This document shows, piece by piece, positions 36,901 through 48,674 of a DNA stretch of 64,000 nucleotides. Numbering within the stretch: the first letter of the stretch is position 1; each line of letters begins with the position of its first letter. This stretch comes from Lomentospora prolificans (taxonomy: Eukaryota; Ascomycota; Sordariomycetes; Microascales; Microascaceae). Location of the stretch: assembly GCA_029532625.1 (NCBI GenBank), contig JARFXM010000009.1, positions 3,162,001 to 3,226,000 on the forward strand, in the 5' to 3' direction. A model generated the notes under the pieces. The model searched no databases. It saw only the letters and a list, made by a program, of their open reading frames with translations, and had not been told where the DNA came from. Position numbers and translations under genes: made by a program.

Positions 36901-37478
36901 TCGTTGCTCTCGAGCTGCAAGCTGCCTTTGCACACCGCACCTTCCTTTCTGCAGGGTGGTCTAGACCCTGGACGTATCTCCACTGATTTGATGTCGTTCG
37001 TTTGTCTCTTCTTCGCTGCCGAGTCTGGTCATCACCCGCCTCTCTTTGCCCGTGGCTCTGGTGCCACCGCTTCCCCGCTCTACCCTGCCTGCCTAATCCA
37101 AGCAGAGCGCAGAGCTAAGCTCACAAGCTCACTTCAGAGACGGTCGTCCTTCGCGGCGGTGTCGAGCAGGATCTATTTAAGTTCTGGCATCCTCCAGCTC
37201 TCGTCTCAGCTTCAATTGAAGTCAATCATACCATGTCTCTCCCTCTTGCCTCGCCCTCCTGTGAACCGTCCTCAATCAATTGAGAACCACCGTCGAGTAC
37301 GTTGTGCTGTCGTACACTTCGAGCTTGCCCCTTGTTACCCCTCACCAACCGTGTATCTGTTCTGCCAGCTCCTCATTCTTCTCTATTTTGCGTCCGGGTC
37401 TTGCCAATTCGCTTCGGCAGACTGTCTCATACCCGTAACGACTATTGTTGGAGTAATCTCTTTACTTGCCCACTCACC
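33915..37478. other. Long divergent spacer between the PhoD-like and ankyrin genes
   Basis: These 3.6 kb hold the promoters of both divergent genes. A (GA)n run lies at 34827-34848. From about 36990 the plus strand turns CT-rich, with TATTTAAG near 37175, which looks like the ankyrin-gene core promoter and leader; the start context there is CACC-ATG-CC. I see no other supported gene. Confidence 0.55.
34827..34848 (+). repeat. (GA)n microsatellite
   Basis: Eleven GA units in the intergenic region upstream of the PhoD-like gene. Confidence 0.88.
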
Positions 37479-39838
37479 ATGCCTATCGAGCTTGACCCGA
37501 TTCCAGCTCCCCACGTGGAGCTGGTCAACTACATCGCCGACCACCCTGATAAGCCAATGGTTGAGATCATGGCGCCCTATCGCCAGTACGAGTCCCAGCT
37601 TCGTACAGTCTTCGCCCAAGATCGTCAGGACCCCCGTCTAGATGACCCGTACATCAACGTCCTTCCCCTTTTCACCGAGAATACCAAGCGCATCACGATC
37701 CGCGCTCGCAATCTCGCCGAAGAGTCCCAAAAAGAAAAGGATAAGTATATCATGGCCCTGCCCGATGACAAGCGCCGGCCACACGGCTCTCCCGCTACTG
37801 TTTCCTCCCTGAAGGAATTCCAGAAGAACTTCGGCATTTTCTCTGAAAACTCACTTGCCGACCTGGATTGGAGCAATGTCGTCGCGGCCGGCTCTTCCGT
37901 TGTCAACTGCCTTCTTCCCGTGCCAGCTGAATTTAACACCACGAAACGGAAGCTCCGTGAATACTATCACGAGAAGTTTTGCCCCGCCTCCGACGTTGAT
38001 CTGTTCATGTACGGGCTGAACGAGGAGGAGGCCCTTGAGAAGATCAAGCAGATTGAACAAGCTGTTCGTGATGCCATCCTCACCGAGGTTACTGTCGTGC
38101 GTACAAAGTACGCCATTACCATTGCTTCTCAATACCCAACGCGTCATATTCAGGTATGGTACAATTGCGCTCTTCGACGCCGAGTGATATGCTGACCTGC
38201 AACCGTCAAGGTCGTTTTGCGTTCGTACAAGTCTATTAGCGAAATCCTGACTGGTTTTGATATCGATGCTGCCGGCGGTGCTTATGATGGAAGCCAAGTC
38301 TATGTTACTCCCCGAGCTCTTGGAAGCTTTATCACCCAAATCAACCACATCGACCTTTCTAGACGAAGCCCTTCCTACGAGAACCGTCTCTCCAAGTATT
38401 CCCACCGTAACTTTGAGGTTTACTGGCCTGAGCTTGACCGCTCCAAGATTGATCCTACCATCTTTGAGCGGAGCTTCGGTCGCACCTTGGGTTTGGCCCG
38501 TCTCCTTGTTCTTGAACGGTTGCCAACCTCCAGCGCTCGGGAGACCTATCTCAACAAGCGCCGCCAGGAGCGTGGTAGGCCCACCGTCTACTTTTCCCGC
38601 GCTCGTCTTCGAGGTAACATCAAGGACAACCACGAAGACGAAGTTGCCGATTGGGTTGATGAAACCGATGTATCCAACTACCACACCTTTACCGTTCCTT
38701 ATGGAGAGCAGTGCGTCATCGGATATCCCATAGTTCCTTATCTACAGTTAGTACGGTTTCTGATATACCCTATTCCAGCTTCCATGCCAAGAAGATTGAA
38801 AAGCTCTGCTATACCCGCGATCTTCGTAAGTAGCTCATTGGAGAACTGAGAAGTTTTTGACGGCTACTAACGGAACCTACAGTCCTCAACGCTGAGTGGA
38901 ACCAGCACAAAAACCGCGAGGTTTACCTTCATCGCCATCCCGCTTTCTTCGGCCGTGTCGAAGATGTTATCGAAGACTGCTGTGGTACCTGCCCCGAGCC
39001 CGTCACCCCGGAAGAGATCGAAGTTGCGAAGAAGGAAGCTGAGATTTACATCTCCGGCAGAGTCAAACTTTTGATTGACGATCCTGGTCGTCAACAAATC
39101 GGCTCCTTCAACCCGTTGACCGATGATGACTGGACCGACATGGCTTACGTTGGTAATACCGCGCGTCTATGCCAGTCCATTGTTGATTCCGATGTTGATG
39201 AGGTTTTGGCGTGGCTGTCCCAACCAGATGCGGACCCTAACCGTCGCGATTATACCGGAAGGACACCCCTTCAGCTCGCCGTTGTGAGCTCGACCCCGGA
39301 TGTTGTCAAGTGCCTCATCGACCATGGCGCTCGTCTCACTGCTCGCCAGGCAGACGGCAAGACTGCCCTCCATCTCGCAGCTGAGCGCGGCATCCCTGAG
39401 ATGATCAAGATGTTGATGGAGAAGAGTATTGAAAACGAAGAAGCCGAGGAAGAAAAACAAGATGCCAAGCGCAAGGCCATGCGCGAGACCGAATTAGAGA
39501 AGAAGGCTCCCGCAAAGCCTACCTCTGAGTCCGAAGAAAGTGAGGAAGATTCCGATGAGGACCAAGACGAGGACGATTTGGATATGCTTGAAGATGCCAC
39601 CTCGGATGATGATGGGGCTCACTCCTTTGCTACCGGCTCTTTCGTCAATGTTAAAAACGACGCCGAGGTTGATCGCCTCAAACAGCTCGAGGATGGCAAC
39701 AACGATGAGCCCGACTTCTACAAGATCGATGTCCTCGCGTGGGACTCGCCTTGTTCCCCACTTCACCTCGCCATCGCCAGTGGCCATGAGGATGTCGTCA
39801 AGGTGCTATGTGATGTGAGCACTTTCTCAACACCCCCC

Positions 39839-39872
<34 letters not shown>

Positions 39873-42800
39873 CCCCGGCTGATATTTCCTGTTGCATGAT
39901 GGGAATGCTAACTTGAGTGACTTAGTATGGTGGTGACGCTCTACTCCCCATAAAGTTCCTTAATTCTGAGAGGGAGCCTGTTGGCGCAATTCTCACTTTG
40001 ACTCTAGCCTTGTCTCTTCCCATGGAGAAGGCCAAATCCATGTCTAAGCTCCTTCTTAAGCTTGGCGCGACTTCGTCCCAGGCTGACCTCAACGGCTGTA
40101 CCGCGTTTCATCGATACGTAGAGTCTGGCAACAAGGAGATGATTGATACCCTGTGGGATCAAGACAAGACTGGTGTTAAGACTGCCATTAACCATTTGGT
40201 AATTGGGTCCAGCTATTGGAATCCTAGCGCCATCAGCCCTCTCCACCTTGCTATCGCCAACGGTGACTCTGCTTTGGTTCTCAAGCTTCTAGAAGCTGGT
40301 GCGAACCCGCAGATTGACTTCGAAACCTGGCTCAAGGCAGCCAAGTTCTCTACCAATATGGAGCGCCGACTAGGCAACTATGAAGGAAATATGAACCTTT
40401 ATGAGCAGGGCACGATCCAACCTCTGATTGCGGCCCTCCAACACTGCACAGACCCGGAGACGGCCATTCACCTGCTCGAGAAGGGTGCTGATCCCAATGC
40501 TCTCCCGACCACGACACGCAATATCATTAAGAATGAGTGGAACCGCCGATATACAAAGGGAGAGACTGCGCTTGACATCGTCCAAAAATATATCAAGGCC
40601 CTCCGTGAATATAAGCCGCCAAGCCTTGAGAGGAAGAAGCCCACACTTCCTTTGGGTCTCGACGAACATCTGGACACTTATATGGATGGCTCTTACCAGC
40701 ACTGGATGGTTTCCAGAGACGTTCAGAAGGCTAAAGAGTTGCACAAGAAGTCTATCGAGAGCTATGAGAAAGAAACGTGCAAGTTTGAAACTGCTAAGAA
40801 GAAGAAACTCTTTGAGCAGCGCAAACAAGCTGTCGAGGAGGGTCTCGCGGGCTACGAGAAGCTCGAGAAGGTTCTACTTGAGAAAGGGGCCAAGTCATTC
40901 AAGGATCTCCATCCAGACATCGTTGCGCAGAACCCTGGTCTCTATGTGCCACCAGAAAAGACAGACCCTGCCAAAAGGCTGGAAGAAAAACCGTATGAGT
41001 ACGACTTCAAGTTTACCAACGTTACCGATGTCACGGAGGCTAGAAAGGCGGCCTATATTCAATTGTAAGTCTCCGCTATACGTTGCCGCGCGGGGGCCCC
41101 CGGCCCCGGGGGGGGGTGCTGCATTCGTATGCGTGCTAATAAATCCATGATATTGTAGGTTCGAAGCCGCTTGGAGAGGTGACTTGGAAAAGATCAAGTT
41201 GCTCACCCTGCAGTCCTGGGATGAAGAACAGACTGAGCCTCCTTTGAAGATTAGCGTCAACGATGGAGACATGAACTCGCCCTTCTCTCTCGCATTTATG
41301 CTTGGACACTACGAAGTTGCCTGGGGCATTGCTGAAATTGCTCATGCCCAGTACTCTCCTCCGGAAGAGGAGAAACGCATGTATGAGCTGAAGCGCGACA
41401 ATGAAGAAGAAGAGTATAGCGAGGATGACTCAGAGGCTTATAGCGACGATGGCGATGAGCCCAAGATTGTCTCCAAAGTCGTTGATAAGAAGTTCACGAT
41501 TGAAAACATTGGTCAGGTTTCGATGCAGGTCAAGTCTCAAACCAAGGCGTCTGAGATGATCAACTGGTCTGCAAACACTTTCGTGCTCAAGGATGGTTTG
41601 CCTGATCCCAAATCTTACGGCCGCCAGACTATCTGGGACTTCTTAATGGAGACAAAGTTTGAGGAGTCTGTGTTCAAGCGCTTCCTGGACCTCTCTATCC
41701 ACTTTGGTCGAAAGGCTTTTGATACCAAGGCCGCGGATAATGAGTCTGGGTTCACTTTCCCCGACGATATCTTCCGAAAGCTTGTCGAGAAGGGTAAGGT
41801 CAATGCTCTGGCCGAGGTTATCAAGAGGACCGGGGCCGGAATTCCCTTGGATCACTTTGTAAAGAAGACCGGTGTTGAGGTGAAGGAGAAGCCTCGATTC
41901 TATCAGGGTCTAACAGTCTACGGCAAGAAGAGGTAGGTGCCCCTTACCGGAAAGCCCTTCGTTGTTCACTCTATTTGGCAGCCTAGGATCTTAATTTCAG
42001 TACAAAACGCTAACAAGCCACTGTGGTTTAGGAAGGATTGGGCCAATGCTGGACGCAACATGTACGTCAAGTCTAGTGGTCTGAAGACTCCGCCTCTACT
42101 CCACGCCGCCCTCGGCGGAAACCTAGAATCGGTCGAGTGGTTCTTGACCGATACGCCCCTCCGCCTCTACACCGAATTCAGCCAGTCCAAGGCTGCCCAG
42201 GAGGACGGCCGTTTCAAGCATCTCACAACTACAACAGGTGGCTTTGAGGGCCTTGTTTCCAAGTGGCTTGGAAATCAGAGTGCGTGCCATTCCGTTTTCT
42301 TCCAACCCAGACCTTGAAAATGCTGATGCCTTTCTACAGACGAGCTTGTCCTGCACTGCGCGATGCTGGCCTCCGAAACTGAAGACGGCTTAAAAATGGT
42401 GAAATATCTTATCAAGGGCTGTCCATCGGCACTAGAGGCCAGGGATGCTCACAACAATACTCCCCTACTTACTGCGGCGCTTTTTGGACGTGTCAAGTAT
42501 TGCCAGTTGTTGATCGAGGGCGGGGCTGATCAGTCCGTGAGGAATAAGTTCGGTGACAACGTAATCCACTGCGCCCTCAAACGCGGTCCCAAGGCTCCGA
42601 TGCTCAAGCCCCTTCTCGATGCTCTCGACAAGGGTCTTCGGGAACACTTGTTGAAGCAGCGCTCTACGCTAGAATGCGGTGGCTATACCCCACTTCACGC
42701 GTGCATCAACGAGCTTACATTCGAGGGATACCGATGGGATAACAATCCATCCCTCCGAAACCATACTGTCAAGGAAGGGACCGAACTGGTGCGACTTCTT

Positions 42801-43526
42801 CTCGACTACAGCAAGGGCGCTGAACTCGAACTACTCAGCGCTTCAGGTGATTCTTGTTTGCACACTGCCATCATGAGGTCTTACTCGTGGCTCACGAAGC
42901 TTCTCCTTGACGCCCGACCTAAACTTCTCTATAGAGAGAACGCAGTTGGCCGCACCCCTGGTGAGGTTGCACGCGACAAGATAATGTCTGCGAGATTCAC
43001 CCAGCCCTCGCAGCTCAATGTCGCGAATAGCGACCGCACCGGCTCGTGGCTAGCGGAGACAATCGCCCAGAAAGCTAGAAAAGAGGAGAAGGAGAAGACC
43101 AAGGAGCCCAACGCGGCTCTAGTCTGGGAGATTTGCTCGGATGTCGCCAAGAGGTACCCCGACAAGCGCAGGCTCGTGAGTCTTAACGAAGCGAGCGATG
43201 TCGCTAAGCGCTTGGGAGAGGCGCACACCTCATCCAGGTACTTTAGCATTCAGCCCAAGGCAGAGGAGTCGGATGGGGAGGGTGAAGATGAGAAGAAGAA
43301 GGCCGACGATACGGACTTTGTGATTGATGAGGGCAAGTCGCGCGGTCACTCCTCGTGGAAGACGCCTGAGGATGAGAAGCGAGCGCAAGAAAAGAACAAA
43401 GCTAGACTGGGCTCGCCTTGCGACGGCTGCGGACAGTACCATGACGCGCCTGCGGAGGAGTCGGACGAGGAGAGCTCAAGTGATGATGATGACGAGGATG
43501 AGGATGACGAGGACGACGACTACTAA
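37479..43526 (+). CDS. Large ankyrin-repeat protein with nucleotidyltransferase-like N-terminus
   Basis: The function is unknown. Eight exons join in frame: 37479-38153, 38211-38710, 38779-38825, 38883-39814, 39926-41064, 41159-41932, 42032-42279 and 42340-43526, giving 1833 aa. Residues 1-400 are a non-ankyrin domain. It has GSS at 138-140 followed by SDVDLF (D172, D174), which resembles the G-S...D-x-D core of polymerase-beta-type nucleotidyltransferases, then HIQVVLRSY and FDIDAAGGAYDG. Where a third acidic residue would be expected, on the HIQVVLR strand, I see Gln. Ankyrin-type units begin near residue 480 (GRTPLQLAVV, GKTALHLAAERG) and recur to about residue 1650 (SPLHLAIASG, SPLHLAIANG, NTPLLTAALFG, GYTPLHACIN). 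Acidic and Lys/Glu-rich linkers interrupt them. The C-terminus has a small CDGCGQYH motif and an Asp/Glu tail. There is no signal peptide or membrane helix. Introns 4 and 5 hold extreme G/C runs. Confidence 0.9.
39840..39870 (+). repeat. C31 homopolymer inside intron 4 of the ankyrin gene
   Basis: An unbroken run of 31 C lies 26 bp after the GTGAGC donor of intron 4 (39815-39925). The transcript would carry a long poly-C. The true length is hard to sequence. Confidence 0.92.
41087..41117 (+). repeat. G/C palindromic block inside intron 5 of the ankyrin gene
   Basis: A GCGCGGGGGCCCCCGG-type self-complementary stretch followed by CCCCGGGGGGGGG, shortly after the GTAAGT donor of intron 5 (41065-41158). 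It can form a strong hairpin in the pre-mRNA. Confidence 0.8.
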
Positions 43527-45529
43527 GCTGGGAGGGTCTCAGGGTATAACTACCTGTTGATACTGCGGTGATGATTAAGGGATAACTAGCTAGGGGTTGG
43601 ATTTATGAAGCAACACTTGAGAATATTTTCATGTTATCACAGTGACTATCGTACTGTGGCTCATTCAGGGCGGGAAAACGAAAGACTGGATTCTTCGGCT
43701 TCAACAGAGGCGTTTCTTGAAAGAGCTCGAATTGTCGCAGCGAGTACTTTTCGTGTACTCTTGTCAGCTATGATATCAGTTTATTAATAGTCAAGGGTGT
43801 TGGGGAGACGGAAAAAAAATTGGATTGATAGTGACGGCGGGATGTCCAAGCATTCGACAAGTAGAATTTGTGCGGATCATCGCCTCCTCAGTCAATTGCA
43901 AATCAAATCTTCGAGGTTAGCAGCGTAGTGTTCGTCCAGAGTAGGTGAATATTAGATCGCCATGCATATCTAGCTAGGGAAGGGAAGTCCTTGTGCAAGC
44001 GAGTGAGTCTAAACGACACATGCATAGCCGAGCCCTGCTGCCCGTCAAATATCACGCGAAGATACGATTCAATATTGGAAGGAAGAGGGTCCATGACGTC
44101 CAGACTGCCACGTCCCGCGTGGGATACACGACCGCTCAAGAGGAGACAAGAGACAACCTGCGTCGCCTGCTCTGCGGCTCGGGTGTTGCGTGAAGCGTTC
44201 GGAGTGTGAGACGGCACGCGTGTGGATTGGGTATCTCGCCGACGGAGAGCGCCGCGTAAAACCGGGCTCGGACCCGGTTGGTATACGATGGTGAATACGG
44301 CCCTCTGTCCCTAGACACACGCGCACACGCACACATAAGCACTTCTTCTTCGTGTCGACGCATGACGAGTCGGAAAGTCAGGGACGGACCCTGCCTGTTC
44401 CTCCCTGATTAATCCCACTTTTGATGACGGGCCCGCTCTCGGTCCCCGTCGGTATGGGCTATCCTTTCGGTAGGGCTGAGGTGACAGAAATTGGGACTAA
44501 CTCAAAGTCGCCTAATCGGGCGCTCCAACTTCATGAGCCTCTTTTCACATTTTCCTTTCGAATGGAGCGGCAGGTTGAGCCACAATGGGAACAGTGAGGA
44601 CGTGCGATTACTCATCTGTCCGCGTCGTAACATGCGGACGACTTCATGCTGTGCGTCGCCAGCCAGGCTGTCGGGGACAGCCGAAAGGAGACATGTAATA
44701 TCGGTGACGGACAACCTGTTCCAGGGCCTGGAAAACACGTCAGCACACCATCCTCTCCTGTATCAGAGTTGGGATGAATCCCTCGGTCATGGCTATCCGC
44801 GGCGGGACAGTACTGGGTTCGGGCCCATGACGGATGTTGTAAAGGACACTTTGGGTCGCCCCAATCCAGCATGGCTAGGAGGTATTGTATGTCCTACTAC
44901 TTCGATCCAACTACGAGGAGAAGAGACCAAAACCCATGACCCTGCCACAGTCGCAGCTTAGTCGAATCAGGGGTCTGCGATGACTTCTAATATGCGACGT
45001 TTTATTGATTTGGGAGTAGGGCGGTAGAGCAAAGTCGAAAGCCTCCCACAGTAGCTTCAGACAAAAGGTTTCATACGTTGAACATGCACCCCAAGTACGA
45101 GTCTTGGTTACGCGAGCCTTGACCGAGACTGCTTGTCGGTGATTAAGGGCTCATCTCTCCCCGCTGGAGGCGCAGGCAGTTGAGATCCAATATGGCATCT
45201 AGGACTTCCCGTTGTTCGACCACGCGGAGGAGTTGGGGCGGCGGCGCCGATTCTGGGTGACAGGGTCGGATCCATCAATGCACTACTTGCTATTGTCGGA
45301 TGAGGAGGCGATTGGCGAGTGACAAAGTCGTTATTCTGAACCAGTGGTATGCCTCCACTAGACGTCCCTCAAGTATTAAGGGGCCATGAGATGCTCCATC
45401 TCGGTCAACTTGTACTCTCTCACCATCACCAAACAGCAACAACAGAACCACTCAAGAATCGCTATCACGAACAAGCACACAGCCTCTACACTTCTTATTC
45501 CAAGAGAATTACTTCTATCCCAATCAAAA
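43527..45529. other. Intergenic region between the ankyrin gene and the small secreted protein gene
   Basis: About 2 kb with no supported gene. It includes a short CA/CG-rich stretch near 44311-44336 and the presumed promoter of the downstream gene, with an A-rich leader (CAAAAATGG context) at 45521-45532. Confidence 0.5.
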
Positions 45530-45914
45530 ATGGCCGAGTTCACCGCTATCATCTTCGCCGCCCGTTGCGCTCCTCACCAGCGTCAATGCTGCCGCCGTCG
45601 AGGCCCGCGCTGACGTCTGCCCCGAGGGCAGGATCGTTTGCGGTTATGACTTCGTCGGCAAATACGGCAAGTTCCGCAAACCAGTAACGCACCACGTAGG
45701 GCCCAGTCACCGGCTAACGATGCGCATCTCTATGGGTCATCCAATTGAGGACCTCAACCCTCCCCTCACCCCTCAGGGACGCTTCCCCTGGGACTCCCGC
45801 TACCAATGCGGCCCCGACAACACGATTGTGAAGTTCATTGACACTTGCAAGGTTGGTACCTGTGTCGGCGACCATCGCTGCCCCGACCAGCCCAACGCCA
45901 TCTGCGATGCTTAA
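45530..45914 (+). pseudogene. Small secreted cysteine-containing protein gene, frame-disrupted
   Basis: From the ATG at 45530 the frame starts a hydrophobic N-terminus, but the remainder of a plausible signal peptide and the mature part lie one frame over from about position 45563. The sequence thus appears to carry one extra base between 45557 and 45564, within GCCGCCC. Downstream, the second frame is open to a splice donor (GTAACG at 45684) and resumes in phase at 45777 after CCTCAG, ending with TAA at 45914. Counting both parts, the product would be a little under 100 aa, with a signal peptide and about seven cysteines in the secreted part. I do not recognise the family, and no function, including effector or toxin activity, can be inferred. 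Read literally, the ATG frame ends at 45613 as an unrelated short peptide. It could be a consensus error or a genuine pseudogene. Confidence 0.6.
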
Positions 45915-46793
45915 GCGAAGAGTTCCATCGTGTCATGTAGACTGTCAGGTGCATCACTCCAGGACCATGTGTGGGAACGAGATGCTAGACCTTGAGTTTC
46001 GACCGAGGCCACGACTAATGTCATGTCCAGGGTCTAGGGCTTGCCTTTTCCGCCAATCTTCTTCTGCTCGTCTCGCATTTGCTTAGCTGATCAGCTATTT
46101 TCCTTCTTCAGAGTACTCTACTTTCTTTTCCATTGACTGTTTCTCTAACAACACCGGTTCTTATTCATACCGTGACTTGTGCCAATGTTGAGTGACCGAG
46201 CTTCGCCAACCCTAATTAACATCCTTGACACGAAGAACCTTCTCGCAAACGAGCTGAAAGTGTTCCAAGGGCCCTGGGCAACATTGCACTTCAGATGCGA
46301 AAAGCATTCGAGGACATGAGGTTGATGATTCGCTCTAGGCGCAGCCGGGGTCCGGTCCAGTAGTGTTGGGATGTGCCGCATTAGGCGCGAGCGTTCCTGC
46401 CAGCGTGAATTAAGAGGGCCAATTATGCGGGGCCGTACGATTACTAATAGATCGACGGTTTCCAGCTTGGCGATTTGAGCATTGCTATTGGCCAGATCAG
46501 TAATTTCCCCATCATCTTTATTGCCCAATCCGGTGATTGATGCCATCCTGTTTCTCGTCTGGGCTAAGCCTCCGAAAGGCTACCCGCCAGCTGGTTTGCT
46601 GGTGGCTAGCAGGGTCGCATGGATCAAATTGATCCATCCCATCAAGACGCCTGCCCCCTTTCTTCGCCTCCCTCACCACCCACTTGTACATTTCAACTCG
46701 TGCGACCCCCATAACTCTATTCATAGTCCTGTTCCTCTCCATCTCCGGATCCAAACCGAAGGCAGTATCAGCGCTGTTTTACTCGCATCCAAA
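45915..46793. other. Intergenic region upstream of the CFEM gene
   Basis: No gene is supported. The last 150 bp before 46794 are C/T-rich, as expected for a fungal leader. Confidence 0.55.
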
Positions 46794-47503
46794 ATGAAGT
46801 TCATCGCCGTCACCCTCGCCCTCGCGGCGGCCGCTCTCGCTGCCGACACCCCCGCTACCAGCATCCCGCCCTGTGCTGTAAGCTCTCTCCTCCCACCCCA
46901 CTGCTCAACTGATTATCCCGATCATCCCGGCGCCCTCACGCGATGCGGAAAGCCCTACGCGTCCAGAGAAGCGGCCACGTCTCGCCACCGCACCGCGAAG
47001 TCATTGACCTATTCCGAACCCTTGTGCTAATATCTTGTTTCTCCTCTGTCTAGAACGATTGCATCACGGGCGCTACCACCGGCACCAAGATTGCCGGCTG
47101 CAACCAGGGAGACATCAAGTGCGTCTGCTCCAACTCCAACTTCCTCGACTCCATCGCATGCTGTCTCGCCGACGCCTGCGACGCAGATGGCCTCACCGCC
47201 GCCGTCTCCTTCGCCCGTGCCCTCTGCGGCGGTGCTGGCGTTGAAGTCCCCGAGGAGGTCGTCTGCAAGTCCGGCGACAGCAATACCAGCGGTGACGCCA
47301 CTGGCACCGCGACCGACTCTCAGTCCTCTTCCACCCCTACCGGCACCGATGCCGACTCTACCGCCGATAGCGCTGACAGCACCGAGTCCCCCGCTGCTTC
47401 AAACACCGCTACTGGAGGTGGTGGCGACAGTGCCGGTACCTCCAACGCACCTATGGCCGGAGGTCTCCTTGGAGGTGCTCTCGCCGTTCTTCTCCTCGTG
47501 TAA
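46794..47503 (+). CDS. CFEM-domain GPI-anchored surface protein
   Basis: CFEM proteins are fungal cell-surface or secreted proteins; several bind heme in iron uptake and others act in host interaction. Exon 1 is 46794-46877, the intron is 46878-47053 (176 bp, GTAAGC..GTCTAG) and exon 2 is 47054-47503, giving 177 aa. Residues 1-17 are a signal peptide (MKFIAVTLALAAAALAA). The CFEM cysteines are C27, C31, C44, C51, C53, C64 or C65, C70 and C86, with D48 in GDIKC at the position of the heme-ligand Asp of Csa2-type proteins. An extra Cys lies at the CC pair and another at C99. A Ser/Thr/Asp-rich stalk (about 100-155) leads to a small-residue site and a hydrophobic end (GGLLGGALAVLLLV), which fits a GPI attachment signal. 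There is one CFEM copy only. Confidence 0.93.
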
Positions 47504-48588
47504 TTGCACTAGGCCGAGCGCAAAGTTGTTGAGTGGGTTGAGTAGACGCATAAGCCAAACGATGGGGTTCGAAGGTGCTCCGAACCATCTGAAGTACGTT
47601 CTTGAGCGGACCGGCAGAAAGTAGTATCTTACTATGCAAATCTACTCCTAGGATGAACGTTGTATCCGAATGCTGGTCCGGGTATTGGCCGCCTTGACGG
47701 CCTTATTCGTAATATATCAACCACCTTGTATTTAGGCAACCTATTTTAATAAGACCATACCTTAGCGCAGCTGCCCAGTGTTTTCTCCAACTTGTCGTTT
47801 TTCCAGGCCTTGTATATCGCCGTACCGCCGTTTCCGGTCCTCTCAACGCGGCTTAGCCTTCCCTTATTGCGCCGCAACGCCCGTAATATTTCCTCCCAAC
47901 CTTCAAACCAAGCACGGCACAGATCTGGCTCTTCTCTTGTATTGAGATGTGGGCGCTGTGAAAGGACTGGCCGCACAGGCCCAGCCGACACAATCGGTAT
48001 TGCATCATCGTCTTTGTCGATATTCAGCTTTCTAGGGACCGTGAGGCCCACTCTCGTGCAGTGTAGCCAGTTTCGCGGGTGTGCAAGAAGGATTTCTTGC
48101 CAATCGGTCCCGTTTCTCTTAAGGACCAGGTCCCGGGATGATGAAGAGGACTCGACAATATCAAGTCAAATAGTTGCATCCCGCTACCCGGGCGGTGTCC
48201 CCGACTCAATCCTGCGGCGGCCGATCCAGGTTCTTCATTACCCCATCGTCGATAAAGATCGTTGCCACTTGCTCAGCAAGAGGCTCTGCGAGGAGACGCG
48301 CCACCTATGCTCTCACCTTCGAGGAGAATTGCCTTTGGGGGCTGGCGGATGGAAAGGTTATGTTGTTGGAGCCGAACTTACCTACAAAATCGGGAAGCAT
48401 TAAGCAGAGTCATTGGGAGGCGAGGCCCTCTCACCCCGAAAGGCCGACCAAGACCATGGTAATCTGTGATACCTAGGTGCTGCTATGTCCTTGCAGTCCT
48501 GCACGTCATCTTGGAGGACCCCGTTTTTGAATCGTTAATGGGTTTAAATCAGGGAAGTCCGAGATGGTGCTCCAACGGCCAAGAACGT

Positions 48589-48674
48589 AAGAAAAAAGAA
48601 AAAAGGAAAAAAAAAAAAAGGAAAAAAGAAAGAAAAAGAAAAGAAAAGTGAGAAAAAAAAAAAAAAAAAAAAGG
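48589..48674 (+). repeat. A-rich polypurine tract, about 85 bp
   Basis: An almost pure A run with scattered G, ending in more than 20 consecutive A. Lys/Glu or Phe repeat frames across it are artefacts. It might be the poly(A) end of a retroposed sequence, but no element is visible upstream. Confidence 0.85.

Noticed and set aside
44491..44961. 156-codon open frame on the plus strand
   Set aside because: It begins with TTG rather than ATG, has no motif, and is overlapped by equally open frames on the other strand.
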